From the NCBI RefSeq assembly GCF_000338275.1, contig NZ_ANMR01000009.1, forward strand, positions 1-63,999: a stretch of DNA of 63,999 nt. Reading direction: 5' to 3'. The stretch comes from Staphylococcus xylosus NJ (GTDB taxonomy: Bacteria > Bacillota > Bacilli > Staphylococcales > Staphylococcaceae). The position numbers and the translations under genes were made by a program. The notes under the pieces are model-generated. The model saw nothing but the letters and a program-made list of their open reading frames with translations. It had not been told where the DNA came from and did no database searches. This document shows positions 47,084-56,391 of the stretch, one piece after another; positions within the stretch are counted from its first letter, which is position 1; each line of letters opens with the position of its first letter.

Positions 47084-47719
47084 TTATCTGGATACTTTTA
47101 ATCCTTTTGGCACTGCCCATTTTTCAACTAATGATAGTAATAGATCTACAATTAATGCTAATGCTGTGACAAGCACTGCAGCACTTACAATCATCAATGG
47201 ATCGTATAAGTTTAATCCGTTAAATACAAAGTCACCTAAACCGCCGGCGCCGACATAACTCGCAAGTGTAGCCCAGCTGATTACATAAACTGATGATAAT
47301 CGAATACCACCTAAAATCAACGGTAAGGCTAATGGCAATTCCACATCTTTCATTAATTGAAAACGTGTCATACCCATGCTTATTGCCGCTTCTTTAATAT
47401 TACTATCGATATTTTTAACACCTAAAACAGTATTATTTAATATTGGTAAAAGTACATAGATAAATAAAGCTATGATTGCTGGTAATTTTCCCACGCCAAA
47501 AATTGGTATCATGACCGCAAGTACAGCTAATGTAGGAATCGTTTGTAATACACCAGCAACTGTAAGCACAATGTTTGAAGTTCTTTTCATCTTGGATAGA
47601 ATTATTCCTAAAGGCACAGCTACTACAATGGCGATTAGCAAAGCGATCATTGAGATATAAAAGTGTTCTACTGTTTTAGAAATCAGTTGACCACCATATT
47701 GCTCTATGAATTGTTTCAT
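47084..47719 (-). CDS. opuCB: Osmoprotectant ABC permease OpuCB
   Basis: 211 residues, about five helices, with the EAA loop SMGMTRFQLMKDVELPLALP. Partner of OpuCD. The ATG overlaps the opuCA stop by one base; 15 bp separate it from opuCC. Confidence 0.93.
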   Translation of the reverse strand: MKQFIEQYGGQLISKTVEHFYISMIALLIAIVVAVPLGIILSKMKRTSNIVLTVAGVLQTIPTLAVLAVMIPIFGVGKLPAIIALFIYVLLPILNNTVLGVKNIDSNIKEAAISMGMTRFQLMKDVELPLALPLILGGIRLSSVYVISWATLASYVGAGGLGDFVFNGLNLYDPLMIVSAAVLVTALALIVDLLLSLVEKWAVPKGLKVSR

Positions 47720-48903
47720 TATATATCAGCTCCTACATTATCGGGCTCTACAATTGCAGCTTCAGTAGCACTAACATCCTCATCTAATTCTCCCCAAATA
47801 CTGTCATAAACGATATCTACTAAATTGGCTCTCGTAACTAATCCAATCAATGTTTTACCATCACTATCCACTACTGGTACATTTCTTACATTTCTCTTAA
47901 GGATTGTACGAACAGAGTCTTGTAATTTACTGTCTATTCTCACTCTATAAATATCACGTTGCATCATATCAATAAGATCCTTACGCGTTCTTAAACCTTG
48001 ATTGATATCTTCAATATCTAAGTAACCTAATAATCTGCTATTGTTACCTACTACAAAAATAGTATCGACACGACGTGCCCTCATAATTTCTACTGCTTCA
48101 TTTAATGTACTATCTGCATGTACTGTAACTGGTTTAATCATCGCATCTTTAACTGTACGCATGTTAGGTCTATCTTGTATTAATCTGTTTTGACCAATAA
48201 AGTCACGTACAAAGTCGTTTGCTGGATGACGTAAAATATTGTCGGGTGTGTCATATTGAACCACTTGACCTTCTGACATAATACAAATTTTGTCGGCTAG
48301 CTTGATAGCCTCATCCATATCATGAGTGACAAATATAAATGTTTTACCTAGTTTCTGTTGTAACTCTTTAACTAAATCTTGTAGCGTGTCTCTAGTAATT
48401 GGATCCAATGCCCCAAAAGGCTCGTCCATCAGAATAACATCTTGTTCAGCCGCCAATGCTCTAACAACACCTATACGCTGTTGTTGACCACCAGAAAGTT
48501 GTGATGGATATCTATCTAAAAATTCTTCAGGTAAGTCGACTAATTTAATTAATTCTTTTGCTTTTTTTTCTTTCTTTTCTTGTGACCATTTCAATAACTT
48601 AGGTACTAAAACAATATTTTCCCTAATAGTCATATGTGGCATTAATCCAATTTGTTGTATAACGTAACCAATTTTTCTACGCAATTCCACTGGATTCATC
48701 TTACGGACGTCTTTGCCATTAATTGTAATTTGGCCTTCAGTTGCTTCTATCATTCTATTTATCATTCTTAAGGCAGTTGTCTTACCACTACCACTCGTAC
48801 CAATAAATGCTATAAATTCACCAGATTCAACCTCTAATGAAATGTTATTCACAGCTTTTTTACCGCCGCCATAGACTTTAGATAAGTTTTTAATACTTAA
48901 CAT
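47719..48903 (-). CDS. opuCA: Osmoprotectant ABC ATPase OpuCA
   Basis: 394 residues: Walker A GTSGSGKTT (35-43), signature LSGGQQQRIG (about 141), Walker B VILMDEPFGALDP, then a tandem CBS pair (about 255-370) ending in an acidic tail. CBS domains in OpuCA-type ATPases respond to ionic strength or cyclic di-AMP. Energises import by OpuCB/CD. First gene of the operon, which runs opuCA-CB-CC-CD. Confidence 0.95.
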   Translation of the reverse strand: MLSIKNLSKVYGGGKKAVNNISLEVESGEFIAFIGTSGSGKTTALRMINRMIEATEGQITINGKDVRKMNPVELRRKIGYVIQQIGLMPHMTIRENIVLVPKLLKWSQEKKEKKAKELIKLVDLPEEFLDRYPSQLSGGQQQRIGVVRALAAEQDVILMDEPFGALDPITRDTLQDLVKELQQKLGKTFIFVTHDMDEAIKLADKICIMSEGQVVQYDTPDNILRHPANDFVRDFIGQNRLIQDRPNMRTVKDAMIKPVTVHADSTLNEAVEIMRARRVDTIFVVGNNSRLLGYLDIEDINQGLRTRKDLIDMMQRDIYRVRIDSKLQDSVRTILKRNVRNVPVVDSDGKTLIGLVTRANLVDIVYDSIWGELDEDVSATEAAIVEPDNVGADI

Positions 48904-48951
48904 GGGTCAATTCCTTTCTATGTATATATTCAATTTCAACTATTTCCTAAT

Positions 48952-49025
48952 AAATTTAGGGCTACCTGTGGATGTTATACAAATCCTAAAATAAGTAAAA
49001 ACATGAGCACATATAGCCCTAATTT
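48952..49025 (-). promoter_or_regulatory. Long hairpin in the opuCA leader
   Basis: AAATTTAGGGCTA (48952-48964) pairs with TAGCCCTAATTT (49014-49025) with one bulged T; the 49-nt loop has weaker TGTG-GATGTT/AACATGAG-CACA pairing. It ends about 50 nt before opuCA and is not followed by a clear T tract on the minus strand, so a leader structure is as likely as a terminator for the upstream operon. Confidence 0.45.
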
Positions 49026-49190
49026 ATTCATGTTTCGCTAAATACAACTAAATAAATAGCCGTTTTTGCTTAGATATTTTATCAACCTATATATAACAAG
49101 ATACATCAATTAATAAAATTAAACAATTTATAATAGTGAACTTTGTTTCCCAACACATTCAAAAAAACCTTTTATTCAATAGCTTAAAAT

Positions 49191-49664
49191 TTATTTTCGT
49201 TTGATTCCAATATGATGCCCAAGTTCTTCAGGTTGATGTTGAATTAATGCACTATCTGCATAAAATTCAACTGATTTTCTAATAGTTTCTGGAAATGGCT
49301 TCGGTTTATTAGATTCAGTATCCATACCCATTAGCATCACTTCATATGTCGCACATCTGTCATTTTGCCCATTTTTTAATGTCATAAATACGTGTAAGCG
49401 CTTCGCATCAAAATCAAACAATTCTACTGTGACAGTGATGGGCTCATTTACTTTTATTTCTTTTAAATACATCACGTGATTTTCAAGTGTGAATATTGTA
49501 TATTTCAATTGTTCAATCGCTTGTAGATCTAATCCCAAAGTAGCTAACCAAGCGTCTGTTGTATCGCTGAATACTCGATTATACTCAGCATCATTCATAT
49601 GACCATTATGATCTACCCAAATTTGTTTTACTGTTGTCGTATATTCAAAAAGTGATTGAGTCAT
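49191..49664 (-). CDS. Hotdog-fold thioesterase, probable betainyl-CoA hydrolase
   Basis: 157 residues of the 4HBT-like family: VDHNGHMNDAEYNRVF (residues 17-32) is the catalytic D-x-N-G-H-M segment. In carnitine pathways a thioesterase of this type releases glycine betaine and CoA from betainyl-CoA; elsewhere it is fused to the carnitine dehydrogenase. Here the ATG follows the dehydrogenase stop by one base. The assignment rests on motif plus operon. Confidence 0.8.
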   Translation of the reverse strand: MTQSLFEYTTTVKQIWVDHNGHMNDAEYNRVFSDTTDAWLATLGLDLQAIEQLKYTIFTLENHVMYLKEIKVNEPITVTVELFDFDAKRLHVFMTLKNGQNDRCATYEVMLMGMDTESNKPKPFPETIRKSVEFYADSALIQHQPEELGHHIGIKRK

Positions 49665-49665
49665 A

Positions 49666-50631
49666 TTAATACACCGACTGATTATTTCTTTTTTTCATTG
49701 AAGGTGACTCTTCTGGCCAGTATGTTTCTGCAAGTTGTTTCACTTTAACTAAAAATTCATTGCGTTTTTGGTCAAGTTCTGACATTGTTTGTCCTTGTGA
49801 TGATGATTCACATCCATTGACGACCTCATCATAAAGTTCTTGTGTTAATTCAGGAGCTAATAACTTAGTCCAAGGTTTTTTCAATGCAGGGCCAAATTGT
49901 TTTAACATATGACGCATACCTCCCTCACCACCAGCTAAATGGAATGTCATAAACGGACCATATTGTGCATAACGCAATCCAGCTGCGTGGGTAAATGCTT
50001 TATCTACTTCTTCTGTAGTAGCAACGCCATCATTGACTATATGCAATGCTTCTCTCCATAACGCCTCCATTAGTCTGTCAGCTACATGTCCTTCAATTTC
50101 ATGTCTCACATGTAGTACATCCATACCAATACTTTCGTAAATTGTTTCAGCTTTTACAGTTGTTTCTTCTGTTGTTAATTTACCAGGAACAATTTCAACT
50201 AATGGTAAAATATATACAGGATGGAATGGATGAGCTACCACTAGTCTTTCTGGATGTTGTAAATTCTTTTGTAATTCTGAAGGCATAATACCCGATGTAC
50301 TAGAACCTATTATAGCATCAGGTTTTGCATAGAAATCTATCTCAGTTAGTACTTGATCCTTTAATGATTCAATTTCCGGCACATTTTCTTGAATGTGATC
50401 TGCATCTTTAACTGCTTCTTCTAAATGAGGAGTGAACGTTAAATTTTCTAAAGAGGCATTTTCTGCTAAACCAAGTTGTTCAGCATATGGCCAATTTTGT
50501 TTTACTTGTTTCAACATACTTTCATATGCATTTTCACTCGGATCAGTCGCGATGACTTCATGTCCATGTGCTAATATTCTTGTAATCCAACCACTACCAA
50601 TTACACCTGTACCTACAACTGCAAACTTCAT
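49666..50631 (-). CDS. lcdH: L-carnitine 3-dehydrogenase
   Basis: 321 residues of the 3-hydroxyacyl-CoA dehydrogenase superfamily: GTGVIGSGW NAD-binding motif (7-15), SSTSGIMPSEL near 110, the catalytic-histidine region AHPFHPVYILPLVEIVPG near 133-150, and a helical C-terminal domain. Oxidises L-carnitine to 3-dehydrocarnitine. The gene order with a BKACE protein and thioesterase is the carnitine pathway. It overlaps the upstream gene by 4 bp; GGAGG lies in that gene's end. A general hydroxyacyl-CoA dehydrogenase is the alternative. Confidence 0.85.
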   Translation of the reverse strand: MKFAVVGTGVIGSGWITRILAHGHEVIATDPSENAYESMLKQVKQNWPYAEQLGLAENASLENLTFTPHLEEAVKDADHIQENVPEIESLKDQVLTEIDFYAKPDAIIGSSTSGIMPSELQKNLQHPERLVVAHPFHPVYILPLVEIVPGKLTTEETTVKAETIYESIGMDVLHVRHEIEGHVADRLMEALWREALHIVNDGVATTEEVDKAFTHAAGLRYAQYGPFMTFHLAGGEGGMRHMLKQFGPALKKPWTKLLAPELTQELYDEVVNGCESSSQGQTMSELDQKRNEFLVKVKQLAETYWPEESPSMKKRNNQSVY

Positions 50632-51518
50632 TTTGTACCTCCTTGTGGTGCTCTAAGCTGATACTTTTCACGCGCCTCTGCCGGTGTCATCGGCTCAATA
50701 TCTAAACCATTTAGTATTTCTACTGCTTTTTCAACAAGTTGCTCGTTAGAAGCTTTTACGCCTTTTGCTAAATATAAATTGTCCTCTAAACCAACACGAA
50801 CATTACCACCACGTTTTGCTGCTTCCTCTACTGTTGGAAATTGCATTCTTCCAATACCAAATGCTGACCAATCTGCATTTTCAGGTATACGTGTTTTAAA
50901 ATATTCGATGGTTTCTGGATCATTTTCAGCGCCCCATGGAATACCTAAACAGAATTGGAATAGCGGCGTCCCTTCAATAAATCCTTCATTTATCAATTGT
51001 TTTGCAAAAGAAATATGACCGCTATCAAAACACTCTAATTCTGGTTTAACACCTGCATCCTTAACTAATTGCGCTTGTTTTCTCAACCAATCTGCAGGAC
51101 TTAAATAAATAGCGTCACCCATATTGACACTACCACAATCTAATGTACACATCTCAGGTAATAATGTGCCAACTGGTTCATGTCGCTCATCAGGGGTTTG
51201 CATATCAGATCCTTTCTCTGCTTTATATGGATCTTCGAGGCTTGGAATGAAATCTCCGCCTCCACCTGACGTAATATTAATAATTATATCTTCATCTGCT
51301 TCTCTAATTAGTCTTACTGCTTCCCTAAAAAACTCCACATCATGACTAACCCCCCCTGTTTTTGGGTCTCTCGCATGAATATGTGCTACAGTAGCACCAG
51401 CCTTCGCACATTTAATTGCAGAATCAGCAATTTCTTGTGGCGTCACAGGGACATGCTTATTTTTATCTACAGTATCTCCAGCACCTGTCAATGCTGCTGT
51501 TAGCATAACTTTTTTCAT
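50628..51518 (-). CDS. Beta-keto acid cleavage enzyme (BKACE/DUF849), dehydrocarnitine type
   Basis: 296 residues. Zn ligands H46 and H48 are in ATVAHIHARDPKTG; INITSGGGGD, CFDSGHI and GGNVRVGLEDN complete the family pattern. BKACE enzymes react a beta-keto acid with acetyl-CoA. With dehydrocarnitine, the products are betainyl-CoA and acetoacetate. First gene of the operon, with a recognisable promoter and a TetR gene upstream. Confidence 0.88.
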   Translation of the reverse strand: MKKVMLTAALTGAGDTVDKNKHVPVTPQEIADSAIKCAKAGATVAHIHARDPKTGGVSHDVEFFREAVRLIREADEDIIINITSGGGGDFIPSLEDPYKAEKGSDMQTPDERHEPVGTLLPEMCTLDCGSVNMGDAIYLSPADWLRKQAQLVKDAGVKPELECFDSGHISFAKQLINEGFIEGTPLFQFCLGIPWGAENDPETIEYFKTRIPENADWSAFGIGRMQFPTVEEAAKRGGNVRVGLEDNLYLAKGVKASNEQLVEKAVEILNGLDIEPMTPAEAREKYQLRAPQGGTK

Positions 51519-51553
51519 TGATATAAACCTCCAAGAGAGTTTTTAATACATCG

Positions 51554-51585
51554 GTTAGTGTACCAACTGGACGGTTTAGTTTCAA
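51554..51585 (-). promoter_or_regulatory. Promoter and possible operator of the carnitine operon
   Basis: On the minus strand: -35 TTGAAA (51580-51585), 17 bp, -10 TACACT (51557-51562). An imperfect palindrome, GTTAGTGTACCAAC on the plus strand (51554-51567), overlaps the -10 and is a candidate operator for the TetR protein encoded next door. Confidence 0.6.
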
Positions 51586-51603
51586 GCCCTTGAAAATTTA
51601 AAA

Positions 51604-51641
51604 AAAGGAATAATCAACTTTAAATTGTCGATTATTCCTTT
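51604..51641 (-). terminator. Terminator after the TetR gene
   Basis: Perfect 12-bp stem AAAGGAATAATC/GATTATTCCTTT, followed by T-rich sequence on the minus strand; it separates tetR from the carnitine operon. Confidence 0.85.
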
Positions 51642-51711
51642 AGTAACAGTACTTAACGTAGTTTATTCATTTTATTATTTTTTTATAAATTACATAGACT
51701 CAAAGAATAAT

Positions 51712-52260
51712 TTAGTCGTTTTTATCAATTTGAGTATATTCCGTCAATCTATCCAAGACTTTTTCTCTCATCGATTCATCTAAATTATCTAAACCGAAAA
51801 TTTCTGACAACCATAATCCATCAACTGCCAACCTAATTATAGTTGCGTCTACTTTATCTAAACCATCATTTTCAATTTTCTGTTGCCACTCTTTGTATGT
51901 GTCTTGTAATGGTAATAGTAAATTACTGTTTATGCCTTGGGCAGCAAGCATACCAGATGTAATCGAACCGTTTTCAGCACGATGTTCACGAGTTGCTTCA
52001 ATAAAGGCACGAACCCATTTACCGCTCCCATTATTATCTTTTTCTACATGTTCATTAACATTATTGCGATATAGTTCATCTGCATGGTCAACGAGTCCTT
52101 GTATTAACGCAAATTTGTTTTGAAAATGATACAATAACCCGCCTTTACTAACACCAGCTTTTTTAGCAACAGCATCTAAAGTTAAATATTCACTACCTTG
52201 TTCATCAACGATAGTTGCAGCTGCCTGTAATAATTGTATCCGTTTGGAAACTCTTGGCAT
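51712..52260 (-). CDS. TetR-family regulator of the carnitine operon
   Basis: 182 residues. The helix-turn-helix is at about 8-55 (YLTLDAVAKKAGVSKGGLLYHFQNK), with a helical ligand domain after it. Located upstream of the carnitine genes in the same orientation but separated by a terminator. Probably a repressor that senses carnitine or a pathway intermediate; this is inferred from position only. AGAAGGTG ribosome site. Confidence 0.85.
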   Translation of the reverse strand: MPRVSKRIQLLQAAATIVDEQGSEYLTLDAVAKKAGVSKGGLLYHFQNKFALIQGLVDHADELYRNNVNEHVEKDNNGSGKWVRAFIEATREHRAENGSITSGMLAAQGINSNLLLPLQDTYKEWQQKIENDGLDKVDATIIRLAVDGLWLSEIFGLDNLDESMREKVLDRLTEYTQIDKND

Positions 52261-52464
52261 TCATACACCTTCTTTCTCAATGTACTATCTGACCTGTTGT
52301 CGCGTAGTATTTTATATTCGAGCAAACTATATACGATAAACGAAAAAGTTGCAACTCTATCTTTCTATAACTTCCAAATTAAAGACATAAGTATATTATC
52401 ATATTTGCTAAAATAATTTATTCCATATATACTGCTATGACATATGTCACTATAAGGATAATTA

Positions 52465-52497
52465 AAGGCCGAGACATTAAATTTAAGCCCCGGCCTT
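52465..52497 (-). terminator. Terminator after the YdeI-like gene
   Basis: AAGGCCG/CGGCCTT stem; the loop begins AGACATTAAA, so the left arm reads GGCCGAGACA. Confidence 0.65.
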
Positions 52498-52517
52498 AGA
52501 ACTATACACTTTGAGAA

Positions 52518-53114
52518 TTATTTATCATTCATGCCTTTACCATTTAAAATATGATCTATATATTTCAGCACGCGATCCTCACGTGTTGAAGCTCTTTTAG
52601 CCTGGCCTATATAGTACATATATTGTCTTTGTCTACCAGGAGTTAATTGATAAAATGCTTTTTCCAGTTTTGGCATTTCATCTAATTTCGCTTGTAATTC
52701 TACTGGCATTTCGTAATCCTCTGTTTCTTTCATAGGTACTTTTTTGCCTGATTTTTCAATTCTTATGGCTTCTTCAATATACCATTTAATTTCTTCTCTA
52801 CGTCTTTCTATTTCTTCTAAACTTTCAAAACGTAATTGTCTAGCTGCTTGTACATTTTTTGTTTGTTGAATCAACGTTTGATAAGGATCTTCCATAATAG
52901 CACCTTTTTCAAATAACAGTGCACAATAGTACTTAAAGTCTTGTACAATCACTACGTTTTTATTTTCTAATGTATAACAAGGATGCATCCATTTATAATT
53001 TTCAACTAATTCAGTTTCTGTAATAATTTCACGCATCAATTTAAATTCATCTTGCCACTGTTTTAATTTATCAATAAATGCATCTACTTTTATATGATTT
53101 TGTTGATTTGTCAT
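52518..53114 (-). CDS. YdeI/DUF1801-family protein
   Basis: 198 residues: an N-terminal DUF1801 (YdhG-like) domain (VENYKWMHPCYTLENKNVVIVQDFKYYCALLF in the family order) and a C-terminal YdeI-type helix bundle (LTPGRQRQYMYYIGQAKRASTREDR). Relatives are described as iron-chaperone-like or antimicrobial-peptide resistance proteins without firm proof. Cytosolic, monocistronic. Confidence 0.85.
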   Translation of the reverse strand: MTNQQNHIKVDAFIDKLKQWQDEFKLMREIITETELVENYKWMHPCYTLENKNVVIVQDFKYYCALLFEKGAIMEDPYQTLIQQTKNVQAARQLRFESLEEIERRREEIKWYIEEAIRIEKSGKKVPMKETEDYEMPVELQAKLDEMPKLEKAFYQLTPGRQRQYMYYIGQAKRASTREDRVLKYIDHILNGKGMNDK

Positions 53115-53296
53115 AATAATTGCACCTCATTATATTTTTAATTTATTTTCATTCTACTATAAGACACTCTATTTTTGCTATCATAGACCATCTCATCCTT
53201 AAACCAAGTTTTCCGATTGACGTACTATGAATTAAGTGCAAATTATGTTATGATTTTTTTAATATTTTTACAACTACATAATATAGAGGTGATTGA

Positions 53297-54658
53297 ATGC
53301 AACAAGCAACAAATTTAAAAAAAGTCTTAGGTCTTACAGATGTTTTGGGAATTGCGATTGGTCAAATTATCGGGGCTGGTGTCATGTCATTAACTGGTAT
53401 TGGTATACAGATGACAGGTAGTGGTATAACACCAGCATTCATTTTATCTGCTGTTATAACATTACTGACCATGTTTCCAATAGCAATCTTAGGTTCAACG
53501 TTACCTACTACTGGAGGTATGTATCAATATACTAGTCGTTTATTGTCCCCCAAAACAGGTATATTTTGGCTTATGTTGTTTATGTTTTTACAAATTACCT
53601 TGTCCTTATATGCGCTGTCGTTTGCGCAATATTTAGAAGGGCTTTTTCCTGGTGTACCAGTTAGAACTGTCGCCTTCTTATTGTTAACTATTTTATTTAT
53701 CGTGAATATCGTTGGCATAAAATCTGCATCAATTATAGGAAATTTGATGGTAATTACTTTAATTGTAGCTCTATCTTGCTTCATCATCTTCGGTATGTCA
53801 CATGTTAATTTTGGGGTATTTAATTCAAGCTCAATGTTCCCAGATGGATTTACAGGATTCTTCACTGCAGTCGGTTTAGTTTCTTTTGCTACTGGTGGCG
53901 CGCAAGTTGTTGCTGAATTAGGTGGAGAAATGAAAAATCCAAAAAGGGATATACCATTCGTTATAGTTGTAGCTACTATTTTTGTTGGTGTATTATATGC
54001 CTTTATTGCATCAATTGCAGTTGGCGTTTTACCGATTCCCGAAGTAGCAGGCAGACCTTTAACAAGCGTAGCAAAAGAAATACTACCTACCCCCATTTTT
54101 ATTTTCTTTATGATTGGAGGGGCAATGTTTGCTTTAGCTACCACACTTAATTCAACTTTTACATGGGTAACTAAAAGTTTATTAATTGCAATTCATGATG
54201 GTTATTTGCCCAAAGCCTTAGGGCACGTAAACAAGCGATTTGGCACACCACATTGGTTACTGCTTATTTTTTATATTATTGGTGCAATACCTATCGTTAC
54301 GGGGATGTCACTAAATGTTGTTGCCCAATTAGGTACAGGCATATCGTTAATAGTATTTGCATTTCCTGCATTAGCAGTAACACAATTACCTAAAAAATAT
54401 CCTGAAGCCTATAAACAATCACCTTTTAAAGTGCCCTATCCTGTACTAATCGTTATAGCAATTATTGCTATAATTGTTTTACTATATCAGTCTTATTTAT
54501 TAATATCTGACTTGAAAGTTGGTTATATGATAGGTACTTTAATATATATTTTACTTTCAGCTGCTATAGCGCAAGTTTCAAATACTAAAGCTAATTTAAA
54601 TATAGATGATATACGCTTAAATTCAACTCAACTTTCAGAAAAAACAAATTATCTTTAA
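53297..54658 (+). CDS. APC-family amino-acid permease
   Basis: 453 residues with 12 predicted helices. The helix-1 motif IGQIIGAGVMSLTGIGI and GGMYQYTSRL near residue 75 are APC superfamily marks. GAGGTGATTGA precedes the ATG. Amino-acid or amine substrate cannot be read. Divergent from the YdeI-like gene and followed by a very strong hairpin. Confidence 0.88.
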   Translation: MQQATNLKKVLGLTDVLGIAIGQIIGAGVMSLTGIGIQMTGSGITPAFILSAVITLLTMFPIAILGSTLPTTGGMYQYTSRLLSPKTGIFWLMLFMFLQITLSLYALSFAQYLEGLFPGVPVRTVAFLLLTILFIVNIVGIKSASIIGNLMVITLIVALSCFIIFGMSHVNFGVFNSSSMFPDGFTGFFTAVGLVSFATGGAQVVAELGGEMKNPKRDIPFVIVVATIFVGVLYAFIASIAVGVLPIPEVAGRPLTSVAKEILPTPIFIFFMIGGAMFALATTLNSTFTWVTKSLLIAIHDGYLPKALGHVNKRFGTPHWLLLIFYIIGAIPIVTGMSLNVVAQLGTGISLIVFAFPALAVTQLPKKYPEAYKQSPFKVPYPVLIVIAIIAIIVLLYQSYLLISDLKVGYMIGTLIYILLSAAIAQVSNTKANLNIDDIRLNSTQLSEKTNYL

Positions 54659-54659
54659 C

Positions 54660-54712
54660 AGGAAGCAAGTTAGAACTCATATTATTCTATTATGAGTTCT
54701 AACTTGCTTCCT
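54660..54712 (+). terminator. Strong terminator after the APC permease
   Basis: 22-bp perfect arms (54660-54681 with 54691-54712), the arm beginning AGGAAGCAAGTTAG, 9-nt loop, then TTTTCTATATT. Confidence 0.92.
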
Positions 54713-54887
54713 TTTCTATATTATACATTTAAAAAAATATAATTCCTCTCAGTACATTTGTTTTACTTATTATTTAATATAAGTAAATTAATATGAAATA
54801 ACACAAGAATAATCACTTAACAATATTCAATTTTGTTACAATTATCTATAATCATTACAATTTAATCAGATGATGATCATTTTTGTA

Positions 54888-54902
54888 AGCGCTTTAACTT
54901 AA
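54888..54902. promoter_or_regulatory. cre-like site upstream of the CitMHS gene
   Basis: TGTAAGCGCTTTAA matches the CcpA core TGNAANCGNWNNCW except for one base; it lies just upstream of the ribosome site. Citrate uptake genes are classical CcpA targets. Confidence 0.4.
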
Positions 54903-54914
54903 GGGGGAAGTAAA

Positions 54915-56285
54915 ATGCAACAAGAAAGTATTTGGTTAACGATTGTAGGCCTAGTTATTATTATTTCCATTGTAGGCTTATTAATTGCGCAACGTATTAG
55001 CCCAGTAGTTGGTATGATTTTAATACCGAGTATTGGCGCATTACTTTTAGGTTACAATGTTGGGGATTTAGTAAAATTTTTCAATAGTGGATTGGATCAA
55101 GTTATAAACGTTGTTATTATGTTTATTTTCGCTATTATATTCTTTGGTATTATGAGTGACAGCGGTATGTTCAAGCCACTTGTAAAAAGGTTGATATTAC
55201 TCACTAGAGGTAATGTCATAGTAGTCTGTATCGTTACTGCATTAATAGGTATCTTCGCACAACTTGATGGAGCTGGAGCAACAACTTTTTTATTATCTAT
55301 TCCTGCATTATTACCACTTTATAAAGCATTAAATATGAATCGCTATTTATTACTACTATTATTAGCACTAAGTGCAGCTATAATGAATATGGTTCCTTGG
55401 GGAGGACCAATGGCTCGTACAGCTTCAGTATTAAATGTCAAAAATGTTAACGAACTATGGTATGGTGTAATTCCTGTTCAGTTAATCGGATTTGCACTTG
55501 TTTTATTATTCTCAGTATATTTAGGCATTAGAGAAAAATCACGTATCAGTAAAAAGATTAATAATGGAGAAGTACCTGATACGCAACATCTAGATATTCA
55601 TAAAATTGTAGATAATTATGAAAAAGATCAAGCTGTAAAGTTCCCAGTACGTGGTACTGCAGTTGATAAACCTTGGATTATATGGATAAATGGAATACTA
55701 ACGATTATTGTAATCGTTATGATGTTAGCTAATATCGCACCACCAGAGTTCGCTTTCTTGATTGGCGTTGCAATCGCATTGGTAATTAATTTTCCAAATG
55801 TAGATGAGCAAATGAGCCGCTTAAAAGCACATGCACCTAATGCATTAATGATGGCTGCCGTAATTATAGCAGCAGGTATGTTCTTAGGTGTATTAAATGA
55901 AACAGGTATGTTAGAAGCTATTGCTGTCAACTTCATAACAATTATTCCAAACGCAGTTGGACCATACTTACATATCATCGTGGGCATCTTTGGTGTTCCA
56001 CTTGATTTACTTACGAGTACGGATGCTTATTATTTTGCCGTGCTTCCAATCGTAGAACAAACCGCGAGTCAATTTGGTGTTCCTTCGATTTCTACAGCCT
56101 ATGCAATGCTAATTGGTAATATTATTGGAACCTTTGTTAGTCCATTCTCGCCAGCCTTATGGTTAGCAATTGGTCTTGCAGAGGCAAATATGGGAACATA
56201 TATAAAATATGCCTTTTTCTGGATATGGGGATTTGCTATTATCATGTTGATTATCGCTGTATTAATCGGTGTAGTAGCAGTCTAA
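54915..56285 (+). CDS. CitMHS-family citrate-metal transporter
   Basis: 456 residues, about 12 helices. AQLDGAGATTFLLSIPALLPL and MNMVPWGGPMARTASVL match the Bacillus CitM/CitH pattern; the second repeat has STDAYYFAVLPIVEQTA. The family imports citrate complexed with divalent metal by proton symport. AAGGGGG ribosome site. Monocistronic with a 16-bp terminator. Confidence 0.87.
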   Translation: MQQESIWLTIVGLVIIISIVGLLIAQRISPVVGMILIPSIGALLLGYNVGDLVKFFNSGLDQVINVVIMFIFAIIFFGIMSDSGMFKPLVKRLILLTRGNVIVVCIVTALIGIFAQLDGAGATTFLLSIPALLPLYKALNMNRYLLLLLLALSAAIMNMVPWGGPMARTASVLNVKNVNELWYGVIPVQLIGFALVLLFSVYLGIREKSRISKKINNGEVPDTQHLDIHKIVDNYEKDQAVKFPVRGTAVDKPWIIWINGILTIIVIVMMLANIAPPEFAFLIGVAIALVINFPNVDEQMSRLKAHAPNALMMAAVIIAAGMFLGVLNETGMLEAIAVNFITIIPNAVGPYLHIIVGIFGVPLDLLTSTDAYYFAVLPIVEQTASQFGVPSISTAYAMLIGNIIGTFVSPFSPALWLAIGLAEANMGTYIKYAFFWIWGFAIIMLIIAVLIGVVAV

Positions 56286-56318
56286 ATTTCTTATATAAAT
56301 TTTAACTTTCAAACTTAA

Positions 56319-56377
56319 AATGGGGACAACTATCTGACACTAAGCTTTAGTTAGTATTTCGGATAGTTGTCCCCATT
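56319..56377. terminator. Bidirectional terminator between CitMHS and MFS genes
   Basis: 16-bp perfect arms AATGGGGACAACTATC/GATAGTTGTCCCCATT with a 27-nt loop; contains a GGGGACA word. Confidence 0.88.
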
Positions 56378-56391
56378 ATTATATATAAACT

